From positions 1 through 47,767 of the forward strand of contig CAJUSJ010000026.1 of the NCBI GenBank assembly GCA_910588865.1: a stretch of DNA of 47,767 nt, read 5' to 3'. The DNA comes from an uncultured Lachnospiraceae bacterium. Its GTDB lineage: Bacteria > Bacillota > Clostridia > Lachnospirales > Lachnospiraceae. The position numbers and the translations under genes are program-made. Below are positions 40,783 through 47,767 of this stretch, piece by piece (the stretch's first letter is position 1; every line of letters starts with the position of its first letter). The notes under the pieces are model-generated. The model saw nothing but the letters and a program-made list of their open reading frames with translations, did no database searches and was not told the origin of the DNA.

Positions 40783-42723
40783 ATGGACAATAATAGCAAC
40801 AAGGGCGACGGCAGGAATTCAGGTCAGGGGCAGACCATACTGATTATACTGATCGCGGCGCTGATCACGTTTATCAGTATCTTTAAGATGGGAGACTACT
40901 TAAACGGAAAGAGGAGTACCCAGGAGATCCCCTACAGCGAGTTTGTGCGGGCGCTGGAGGATGGAAAGGTAAAGGAGGTGCGGGTAAGCGGTTCTGAGGT
41001 ATACTTCAGGACAAGGGATGACGCGGATGGATACAGGCCGGGCATTGAGTACATTTCTGTCAGGATGGAAGGCGGAGACCAGCTGACCCGCAGGCTGGTG
41101 GAGGCGGGGGTGGAAGGCCGTCAGGAGAATTCCAGCAGCAGCGTGTGGCTGGAGAATCTGATCAGCTTCGCCTTGATGTTTGGTTTTCTGATCTTTTTTA
41201 TGAATTTTATGATGAAGCGCATGGGCGGCGGCGGGATCATGGGCGTGGGTAAGAGCACAGCCAAGATGCACATGCAGAAGGAGACAGGGGTCACCTTCAC
41301 GGATGTGGCCGGTGAGGACGAGGCAAAGGAGTCGCTGGTGGAGATCGTGGATTTCCTGCACAATCCGGGAAGGTACACCCATATCGGCGCCAAGCTTCCC
41401 AAGGGAGCCCTGCTGGTGGGACCGCCTGGAACAGGCAAGACTCTTCTTGCCAAGGCTGTGGCCGGTGAGGCCAAGGTGCCGTTCTACTCCCTGTCTGGTT
41501 CTGATTTTGTGGAGATGTTTGTGGGCGTGGGAGCCTCCCGGGTCAGGGATCTGTTTAAGCAGGCCCAGGACAACGCGCCCTGCATTATCTTTATCGACGA
41601 GGTGGATGCCATCGGAAAGAGCCGGGATTCCCGCTACGGCGGCGGCAACGATGAGAGGGAGCAGACCTTGAACCAGCTTCTGTCGGAGATGGATGGATTT
41701 GATTCCTCCAAAGGACTTCTGGTGCTGGCGGCTACCAACCGTCCGGAGATCTTAGACCCGGCACTTCTGCGTCCGGGCCGTTTTGACAGGAGGATCATTG
41801 TGGACAAACCGGACTTAAAGGGACGGGTGAATATTCTGAAGGTACACGCTAAAAACGTGGCATTAGACGAGACGGTGGACTTGGAGGCCATCGCTCTGGC
41901 CACCTCCGGGGCAGTGGGCTCCGACCTTGCCAACATGATCAACGAGGCGGCCATCCTGGCGGTGAAGAACGGCAGGGCGGCGGTGAGTCAGAAGGATCTG
42001 TTTGAGGCAGTGGAAGTGGTTCTGGTGGGAAAAGAGAAAAAGGACAGGGTCTTAAGCAAGGAAGAGCGCCGTATTGTGTCCTACCACGAGGTAGGGCACG
42101 CTCTGGTCAGCGCTCTTCAAAAGGATGCGGAGCCTGTGCAGAAGATCACCATTGTTCCCAGGACCATGGGCGCTCTGGGTTATGTGATGCAGGTGCCGGA
42201 GGAGGAGAAGTTCCTGAACACGGAGAAAGAACTGCGGGCCATGCTGGTGGGCTGTCTGGGAGGACGGGCCGCGGAGGAGCTGGTGTTTGAGACCGTTACC
42301 ACAGGGGCGGCCAATGACATTGAGAAGGCTACCAGGATCGCCAGGGCCATGGTGACCCAGTACGGCATGTCGGAGCGGTTCGGCCTTATGGGTCTGGCCA
42401 CCCAGGAGGATCAGTACTTAAGCGGCCGCATGGTTCTCAATTGCGGCGAGGCCACCGCGGCGGAGATTGACCAGGAAGTCATGAAGATGCTGAAAGATGC
42501 CTACGAGGAGGCGAAAAGGCTTCTGGGAGAGAACCGGGATATTATGGACAAGATCGCGGAGTTCCTTATTGAGAAGGAGACCATCACAGGCAAGGAGTTT
42601 ATGAAGATCTTCCATCAGTGCAAGGGGATCCCGGAGGAGGGCCCTAAAGATGGGGAAGTAGAAGAAGAGAAGAAAGAAGAAGAGAAAGAAGAGAAGCGGG
42701 CGGTATCTCAGGATTTATCGTAG
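40783..42723 (+). CDS. ftsH: ATP-dependent zinc metalloprotease FtsH
   Basis: 646 residues. Membrane segments at about 18-36 and 122-142 flank a short extracytoplasmic region. AAA domain: Walker A G-P-P-G-T-G-K-T (213-220), Walker B I-I-F-I-D-E (268-273), second region of homology A-T-N-R-P-E-I-L-D-P-A-L-L-R-P-G-R-F-D (317-335). The zinc site H-E-V-G-H is 435-439, the third ligand probably in A-N-D-I-E-K. The C-terminus has a charged Glu/Lys tail (from about 627), longer than usual. It degrades damaged membrane and unstable soluble proteins. Downstream terminator is strong. Confidence 0.96.
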   Translation: MDNNSNKGDGRNSGQGQTILIILIAALITFISIFKMGDYLNGKRSTQEIPYSEFVRALEDGKVKEVRVSGSEVYFRTRDDADGYRPGIEYISVRMEGGDQLTRRLVEAGVEGRQENSSSSVWLENLISFALMFGFLIFFMNFMMKRMGGGGIMGVGKSTAKMHMQKETGVTFTDVAGEDEAKESLVEIVDFLHNPGRYTHIGAKLPKGALLVGPPGTGKTLLAKAVAGEAKVPFYSLSGSDFVEMFVGVGASRVRDLFKQAQDNAPCIIFIDEVDAIGKSRDSRYGGGNDEREQTLNQLLSEMDGFDSSKGLLVLAATNRPEILDPALLRPGRFDRRIIVDKPDLKGRVNILKVHAKNVALDETVDLEAIALATSGAVGSDLANMINEAAILAVKNGRAAVSQKDLFEAVEVVLVGKEKKDRVLSKEERRIVSYHEVGHALVSALQKDAEPVQKITIVPRTMGALGYVMQVPEEEKFLNTEKELRAMLVGCLGGRAAEELVFETVTTGAANDIEKATRIARAMVTQYGMSERFGLMGLATQEDQYLSGRMVLNCGEATAAEIDQEVMKMLKDAYEEAKRLLGENRDIMDKIAEFLIEKETITGKEFMKIFHQCKGIPEEGPKDGEVEEEKKEEEKEEKRAVSQDLS

Positions 42724-42747
42724 AGCCGCGGCCAACACTTCGCGCGC

Positions 42748-42789
42748 AAAAAAACGGTGTAACCCCGCAAGGGGCAGCACCGTTTTTTT
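42748..42789. terminator. Bidirectional terminator between ftsH and the flavoprotein gene
   Basis: AAAAAAACGGTG pairs with CACCGTTTTTTT, with inner CCCCGC/AAGGGG-type pairing; both ends are A/T runs, so it can serve either direction. Confidence 0.9.
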
Positions 42790-42840
42790 ATGTACACGGG
42801 GGCGGAGAGGAATATGTCCGCTGAAGCGGCCCCGCCCCGG
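42790..42840 (+). repeat. Dispersed terminator-linked hairpin element, copy C
   Basis: ATGTACACGGGGGCGGAGAGG, then AATATGTCCGCT-GA-AGCGG and CCCCGCCCCGG. Inner and outer arms pair as in copy B, and the element directly follows a T-tract. Confidence 0.65.
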
Positions 42841-42865
42841 CACGGCGAGTAGGGGGAGACCTCCC

Positions 42866-45010
42866 CTACTTGACAGCCGCGGACGCGTTCTGCCCCGCGA
42901 TTCTTCCGAAGGTAAAGATGTCAGCCTCCGCGTTGCCGCCTAACCGGTTTCCGGCGTGGATGCCTCCGGTGACTTCTCCTGCCGCCCACAGGCCCTGGAT
43001 CGCGTTGCCCTCCGTATCCAGGACAGAGGCCTCGGTGTTGATGACCACGCCGCCCATGGTGTGGTGGAGAGAGGCTTTTCTCGGGGAGACGCAGATGCCC
43101 ACGGTATCATCTGCCTCAATGGCCTCCAGGTCAATGGTTCCGGACAGCACTTCCTTGCCGAAATCCTCATCCTTCTGGGCCGCTACATAGCTGTTGTAGG
43201 TCTCAATGGTGGCCCGGAGGGCTTCCTCTGTGAAAGCCGGGGCAGCGCCGCCGGCAGAGGTCTCGGTGGCTTTTGCCAGTTCGGCCAGGGTGGAGCCGTA
43301 CCAGATGTGGCCGTTTTCCACAAGCTTTGACGGAACAGCGCCAAAGGTGGAAGCTTCGTCATAGGATACGCCTTTACAAACCCCGCTGTCATCAGTGGGG
43401 CCGGCATAGATGATGTAAAAGATGCCGTTTTCCTGCTCTAGGGAAGCCAGGGTGAGAACGTCTCTCTCGGCGTACTCGTTGACAAAACGGTTTCCGGAGG
43501 CGTCGATCCAGATCTGCTCGGAAGCGTCGCCCCACAGGCCGTCGGTCATGGTTCCTTTCAGAGGGGAGGAGGAGGGCATCATCTGGGAGATCTCCAGCCC
43601 AGTGGTATCAGCGCCGATGTCGGTGGCCATGACAATGCCGTCGCCGGTGTTGGTGCCCACGTTGGTGGTCAGGGTGCGGTCGGACAGGCTGTCGCCCCAG
43701 TAGTTGTCGTATTCTTTAACCATAGGCGCGTTGGCGCAGTATCCGCCGCTGGCCAGGATAACGCCCTGGGCGGTATTGATGGTGACTTTAGTACCGTCAG
43801 CCTGAACAGCCTCTGCTCCTGTTACCTTTCCGCTGTCATCTGTGAGAAGAGAGACAGCGGCGGTTTCCGTGTAAATCTCCACGCCTTCGGCTTTGGCGGC
43901 CTCGGACAGGGAGTCGATGAGGGAAGTTCCCGCTGGGAAACGATGGGTTCTGGGCCACATGGCTCCCAGAACGGTGTACAGGGAAGCCTCTGAGCCGCTG
44001 GTCACGTCAAGTCCCAGGGTCTTGAGCCAGTCAAAGGTCTCCAGGGAGTTTTCGGTCAGGGTCCTTGCCAGGTCGATGTCAGAGGCGATCCAGGTTCCAT
44101 CCCCAAGCTGTCTTAAGCCTCCTGTGTAAATGTGCCACATATGTAAGGCCGTGGAATCAAAGCCAGGCATATCCGCGCCCGGTGTTTTGCCCTCGTTGGT
44201 CTCGTAGAAATCCCTGATATCTGTCTGCAGCTGAGTCAGAACCTCCTGCCACTGGGGGAACTGGTCAAACCGAAGAGACTCATCCGCTGGGTCTAAAGCT
44301 AAATAGGAGTCCAGAGTATTCTTCTGAGCTTCTGTCAGCACCGCGGTTTCCTGGGCTTGGGGGTCAACGGTGTTGTAGGCTCCTCCGGCCATCATGGTGT
44401 TGCCGCCCAGGAACGAGCTTTTCTCAATAAGGATGACTCTGGAGCCGTTCTGAGCCGCCGTGGCCGCGGAGCTTAAGCCCGCGCCGCCGCCGCCTACTAC
44501 CAGAATATCCGTATCCCATATCTGATTGACGCCGGGCTGGGCGGAGTAGGCGTTGGCCTTGAGGACATCCATGTCAAGGCCGGCTTCCTTGGCCGCATTC
44601 TCGGCCGCGGTCATAATGGCCCTGCTGGCGAAAGTGGCCCCGGTCACCGCGTCCAGGGTAGTGGTCTGGTGGTTTACGATCTGATTCGGGATCCTGACCA
44701 AAGCTACGTCAGCCACCCCGGCGGTTTCGTGATGTTCCGTTACAACGGCATTGGTGATCAGGCCGTCCTTGATGGTCAGCTCCACGGAGACAGGTCCCTG
44801 CATACCTGAGGCGGTTCCGGTAAATGTCCCGGAAATTCCCGCGTTGGGGGAAGCGGTGGTCTCGGGGGGCGCCGCGGTCTCTTGAGACTGTGCCTGGGTG
44901 GTCTCTGGCGGGGCGGTCTCGGTGGTTGTGCCGGAAGAACAGCCGGCCAGGCTTACGGCCATGGTCAGGCACAATCCGGCGGATAGGATCTGTTTCTTGT
45001 TTTTCTTCAT
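42866..45010 (-). CDS. Extracellular flavinylated fumarate-reductase-like lipoprotein
   Basis: 714 residues. Lipobox L-A-G-C with Cys24, then a Thr/Glu/Pro-rich spacer to about 58. An FMN-binding domain (58-142) ends with D-A-V-T-G-A-T (120-126), the ApbE flavinylation motif where Thr126 takes a covalent FMN. From residue 168 there is an FAD domain with V-V-G-G-G-G-A-G (172-178), resembling flavocytochrome c / fumarate or urocanate reductases, including the end G-G-I-H-A-G-N-R-L-G-G-N-A. No haem motif. Such proteins are used for anaerobic extracellular reduction of an acceptor, fed by electrons from the membrane. ApbE itself is not in the window. Confidence 0.88.
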   Translation of the reverse strand: MKKNKKQILSAGLCLTMAVSLAGCSSGTTTETAPPETTQAQSQETAAPPETTASPNAGISGTFTGTASGMQGPVSVELTIKDGLITNAVVTEHHETAGVADVALVRIPNQIVNHQTTTLDAVTGATFASRAIMTAAENAAKEAGLDMDVLKANAYSAQPGVNQIWDTDILVVGGGGAGLSSAATAAQNGSRVILIEKSSFLGGNTMMAGGAYNTVDPQAQETAVLTEAQKNTLDSYLALDPADESLRFDQFPQWQEVLTQLQTDIRDFYETNEGKTPGADMPGFDSTALHMWHIYTGGLRQLGDGTWIASDIDLARTLTENSLETFDWLKTLGLDVTSGSEASLYTVLGAMWPRTHRFPAGTSLIDSLSEAAKAEGVEIYTETAAVSLLTDDSGKVTGAEAVQADGTKVTINTAQGVILASGGYCANAPMVKEYDNYWGDSLSDRTLTTNVGTNTGDGIVMATDIGADTTGLEISQMMPSSSPLKGTMTDGLWGDASEQIWIDASGNRFVNEYAERDVLTLASLEQENGIFYIIYAGPTDDSGVCKGVSYDEASTFGAVPSKLVENGHIWYGSTLAELAKATETSAGGAAPAFTEEALRATIETYNSYVAAQKDEDFGKEVLSGTIDLEAIEADDTVGICVSPRKASLHHTMGGVVINTEASVLDTEGNAIQGLWAAGEVTGGIHAGNRLGGNAEADIFTFGRIAGQNASAAVK

Positions 45011-45659
45011 CTTAATCTTAATCTCCTCCCTTTATTTGATAGGTAGATTATACCTTATGAAAAGATGTGCGTCAACTTTTACATCTTATGGCACGAGGTG
45101 CCCCGGCTCCGAAGGAGGTTCCGTGGGGCATACCTTACGGCACAAAGTGCCCCGGCTCCGGAGGAACGTGTATTACGGTATGCCCTTGGGTATATGTTTT
45201 GGCCTCATAATGGTACTGGCCTATGACGAATCATCCCCCTCGCTGATTCGTTGGGAAGTAAGGGAAGCGCTATGGTCATTTTGTGAATAATTTAGAAAAC
45301 AGCAGCAGAAGAATTTTAATGAGAAATATGCAATATCGACAAAGAACACCCAGAGTTTGGAGTTTTAATGCAGGATTTTAGACAAATAGCAAAGAAAACA
45401 AGCGATAAAAAACATAAATAATATAATAAAGTAAAAATGTAGATAAAAAATGATGGAAATAATTGTAAAATATTCATGAATATATAAAATTAAACTTATT
45501 TATTAGCGACAAAATGAATAATATTATGTTATACTAATTATGTAATAAAAAAATTACCACACGTTAATGTGGTAAATAGGACGGCCGGATTTTTTATATT
45601 ACATTATTTGTGTAATATAAAATCTCAAACAGTAAATTTTCTAAGAAGGAGAGGACATC
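45011..45659. promoter_or_regulatory. Long spacer with direct and inverted repeats upstream of the ABC genes
   Basis: No gene. At 45090-45168 are two copies, 49 bases apart, of GGCAC(GA/AA)(G/A)GTGCCCCGGCTCCG. Further on the spacer is very AT-rich. Two inverted repeats face the binding-protein gene: TTACCACA/TGTGGTAA (45554-45575) and ATATTACA/TGTAATAT (45596-45618). A possible -10 TATACT is at 45530-45535. These may be operators for a sugar regulator. Confidence 0.45.
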
Positions 45660-46961
45660 ATGAAAAAAAGTATTTCACTGTTAATGGCAGCGGCTTTACT
45701 GACAGGGATCTTAAGCGGATGCGGAGGCGGCACCTCCGGACAGACAGCGACAGAGGCGGCGGCAGGCGGCACCGAGGCGCCTAAGACCGGGGCCTCCGGC
45801 GACGCGGTCACCATCAAGTTTGTCAACGGATTCACGGGCGGAGACGGCGGCTTCATGACCAAGATCGTGGATGGGTTCAATGAGTCTCAGTCCGATTACT
45901 TTGTAGACATGCTGATCACCGACGACCACTACACCAAGTTCAAATCCGACAAATTCGACATGGTGATCATGCACGCGGACTGGCTGAGCACCTATATTCC
46001 CGACGGATTGATCCGCCCGGTGGATGATCTGTACGAAAAGGCGGGCTTAAGCATTGACGACTGGGCCGAGGTTACCAAGAGCTATGCCCAGGTAGACGGC
46101 AAGCTGTGGGCCTTCCCTCTGGATAACTTTGGATACGTTATGTTCTATAATAAGCAGTATGTGGACACGCCGCCCACCAACTACCAGGAGCTGAAGGCCT
46201 TGGCCGAGAAGCTGGATTCCGCCAATACCAATGTGTGGGCCATGGGTATGCCTCTTGCCGGCGAGACACAGTGGACCCTTATGAGCCTTCTGGCCCAGTA
46301 TGACTATGATTACATGGGTGATGGATATCTGGATTTCAACAGCCCGGAAGCGGCGGATATTCTGATGAACGTGCACAAGTGGATCTATGAGGATGGCATC
46401 AGCCCCGCGAACCTGGGCATTGACGATCACTGCAACCTGTTTATCACCACGGCGGACGACAACACCATGCAGGTGGTTCTGTCCATGACAGGACCATGGG
46501 ATTACAGCAACTTTGCCGCGGTTTTAGGAGATGACCTGGGCATCGCCCCTGTTCCCGTGTTCGGCAACCATCAGGCGGTTAATGGGTCCGGACATAACTT
46601 CGCGGTATCCTCTGCCTGTGAGGACCCGGCGGTTTTGGATGGTATCGCGGCATTTATGAAGTACGTGTACCAGCCGGATGTTCTTCTGAACTGGGCAGAC
46701 GCGGGGCAGGCTCCCAACTTTAAGGCTGCCATGGAAGCGGTAAAGGCACAGCCGGACAAGTACGCCACGGCTGTAAATACATACACCATTATCAACGACA
46801 TCAAGGTTCTTCCTACTTTCTACAATGTAAGAAACCAGGTGACCAACTTAAAGGAAACTGTATGGACGGAGATTGTGACCAATCCGGGGCTGACATCTGA
46901 GACCCTGCTTCCATTCCTGGAGAAGGCCACCAAGTACGCGGAGGAGATGGCTGAAGAGTAA
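45660..46961 (+). CDS. ABC transporter substrate-binding lipoprotein (sugar type, family 1)
   Basis: 433 residues, AAGGAGAGG upstream. Lipobox L-S-G-C with Cys21; a short Thr/Gly/Ala linker runs to about 40. The mature protein follows the family 1 sugar-binding layout: V-T-I-K-F-V-N-G-F strand, a D-M-V-I-M-H-A-D-W segment, F-P-L-D-N-F-G-Y-V-M-F-Y-N-K (the family 'wall' motif), then W-T-L-M-S-L-L and T-G-P-W-D. It captures a sugar, oligosaccharide or polyol for import. The permease gene follows after a strong hairpin, so transporter and binding protein may be made in different amounts. Confidence 0.9.
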   Translation: MKKSISLLMAAALLTGILSGCGGGTSGQTATEAAAGGTEAPKTGASGDAVTIKFVNGFTGGDGGFMTKIVDGFNESQSDYFVDMLITDDHYTKFKSDKFDMVIMHADWLSTYIPDGLIRPVDDLYEKAGLSIDDWAEVTKSYAQVDGKLWAFPLDNFGYVMFYNKQYVDTPPTNYQELKALAEKLDSANTNVWAMGMPLAGETQWTLMSLLAQYDYDYMGDGYLDFNSPEAADILMNVHKWIYEDGISPANLGIDDHCNLFITTADDNTMQVVLSMTGPWDYSNFAAVLGDDLGIAPVPVFGNHQAVNGSGHNFAVSSACEDPAVLDGIAAFMKYVYQPDVLLNWADAGQAPNFKAAMEAVKAQPDKYATAVNTYTIINDIKVLPTFYNVRNQVTNLKETVWTEIVTNPGLTSETLLPFLEKATKYAEEMAEE

Positions 46962-47008
46962 GAAGACTAGGGGATATACCTGCTGATTGTCCTATATTTT
47001 AATCAGGG

Positions 47009-47047
47009 TAAGCCCGCGGGCCGCGGGGCCGCGCGGGCTTTGCTTTT
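47009..47047 (+). terminator. Hairpin between the binding-protein and permease genes
   Basis: AAGCCCGCG pairs with CGCGGGCTT over a GC-rich loop; a short T-run (TTGCTTTT) follows. It may stop or thin transcription after the binding-protein gene, whose product is usually needed in excess. Confidence 0.7.
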
Positions 47048-47069
47048 GCGAATCAAACGGAGGGATCGC

Positions 47070-47729
47070 GTGAAAGTTAAAAAGAGTACGGCATTTGCGT
47101 TTGTAGTTCCATTTCTCGTCTTTTTTGCGGCATTTTGGGTCATACCATTTGTCTATGGACTTTATATCAGCCTGCACAAATACAGCTTTGCTGTGGGAAG
47201 GCAGGAATTCGTAGGATTAAAAAATTATGCCAGGATCCTTGTTGGGGATTCTATTCACAAGGAAGCGTTCTATCTGGGCATGGGCAACACCATCAAGTTC
47301 GTGATCTGCACAGTGCCTGTCCTGGTGCTGGGAAGCCTGGCGCTGGCTCTGATCGTCAACGAGCTGCCGGAGAGTGTCAAAAGATATTACAGAGCGATTT
47401 ATTTTGCCTCCTATTCCGTATCCGTAACAGCGGTGGCTTCCACGTTTGTGTGGCTGATGAAGGGAACCGGAGGTTATCTTAACAACCTGATGATAAAACT
47501 GGGACTGATCAGCGCTCCCATATACTGGCTGGAAAAAGAGCCTTTTGTGTGGATAACCCTGACAGTGGCCACCATCTGGTGGACCGTGGGCTACAACATG
47601 ATGCTGTACATCAGCGCCCTCAACGAGATCGACGAGCAGATGTACGAGGCGGCCAGGGTGGACGGCGGCGGATACTGGAAGACCCTGATCTACATCACCC
47701 TGCCAAACATTAATGGTGTTAGTATATAA
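47070..47729 (+). CDS. ABC sugar permease (MalF/UgpA-like), truncated C-terminus
   Basis: Start GTG 47070 with GGAGGG at 47059-47064; the ATG at 47040 lies in the terminator. About 219 residues with roughly five membrane helices and the EAA loop Y-E-A-A-R-V-D-G-G-G-Y-W-K-T-L-I-Y-I-T-L-P, the site that contacts the ATPase. Immediately after L-P the frame ends (N-I-N-G-V-S-I, TAA 47727-47729), though family members continue with one or two more helices. The gene is cut short, probably by insertion of foreign DNA at about 47710, since bases from there do not resemble permease sequence. Likely inactive. Confidence 0.82.
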   Translation: MKVKKSTAFAFVVPFLVFFAAFWVIPFVYGLYISLHKYSFAVGRQEFVGLKNYARILVGDSIHKEAFYLGMGNTIKFVICTVPVLVLGSLALALIVNELPESVKRYYRAIYFASYSVSVTAVASTFVWLMKGTGGYLNNLMIKLGLISAPIYWLEKEPFVWITLTVATIWWTVGYNMMLYISALNEIDEQMYEAARVDGGGYWKTLIYITLPNINGVSI

Positions 47730-47767
47730 GTGTGGACAGGAAAAGTTGAACAACCTATACTATCAAA
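47710..47767. mobile_element. Possible insertion boundary at right edge
   Basis: The permease reading ends within a few codons of about 47710, and the remaining bases, with TGTGGACAGG, look like the end of an insertion element. Only 58 bases are visible and no terminal repeat or transposase can be shown. Confidence 0.3.

Noticed and set aside
1..47767. tRNA or rRNA genes
   Set aside because: No cloverleaf with anticodon arm or rRNA core sequence was recognised by eye; a dedicated scan could still find one, but I have no support.

Overview
The window looks like chromosome of a Gram-positive, endospore-forming anaerobe of class Clostridia, most likely Lachnospiraceae (Enterocloster/Hungatella-like). 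Reasons: near-balanced base composition with strong AGGAGG ribosome sites, a CotF-type spore coat pair, NfnAB electron-bifurcating flavoproteins, a DarA-type c-di-AMP receptor, lipobox lipoproteins and a choline-binding-type surface protein. The species assignment is inference.

Layout. 1-834 is the 3' part of a polysaccharide flippase. 0.8-8.5 kb is a worn accessory island: two Rpn-type (PD-(D/E)XK) recombination nucleases, a three-gene unit (metallophosphatase, RNase J-like MBL protein, candidate PD-(D/E)XK nuclease), two frameshifted genes, a response-regulator scrap and a 3'-truncated tyrosine recombinase. 8.5-11.8 kb holds two tandem paralogous lipoproteins, each with an internal duplication, and a small unknown gene. 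11.8-17.6 kb is housekeeping and stress: rarA, MarR+MATE, ferritin, a flavodoxin/ferredoxin protein and the coat pair. 18.0-23.1 kb is one 1690-residue surface protein made of duplicated alpha/beta-hydrolase modules.

23.2-26.3 kb (minus) is a MoxR/DUF58/DUF4129 operon; 26.5-28.8 kb is nfnAB; then a methyltransferase and a second MATE exporter whose leader looks like a guanidine-IV (mepA) riboswitch. 31.8-33.2 kb pairs a CBS sensor with an APH-type kinase. Next come an ArsR-like regulator, an SH3 lipoprotein, DarA, a candidate orphan structured RNA (36.28-36.58 kb), a radical SAM protein, azlCD, pyrG with a previously uncalled 58-residue ORF, and ftsH. The right end carries an extracellular flavinylated fumarate-reductase-like lipoprotein and a sugar ABC binding protein and permease; the permease reading frame ends abruptly close to the right edge.

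Most notable non-coding observations: the gene-free transcript unit at 36.25-36.58 kb with a possible pseudoknot, the mepA-type leader at 31.5-31.64 kb, and a dispersed hairpin element found three times, each time directly after the T-tract of an intrinsic terminator.
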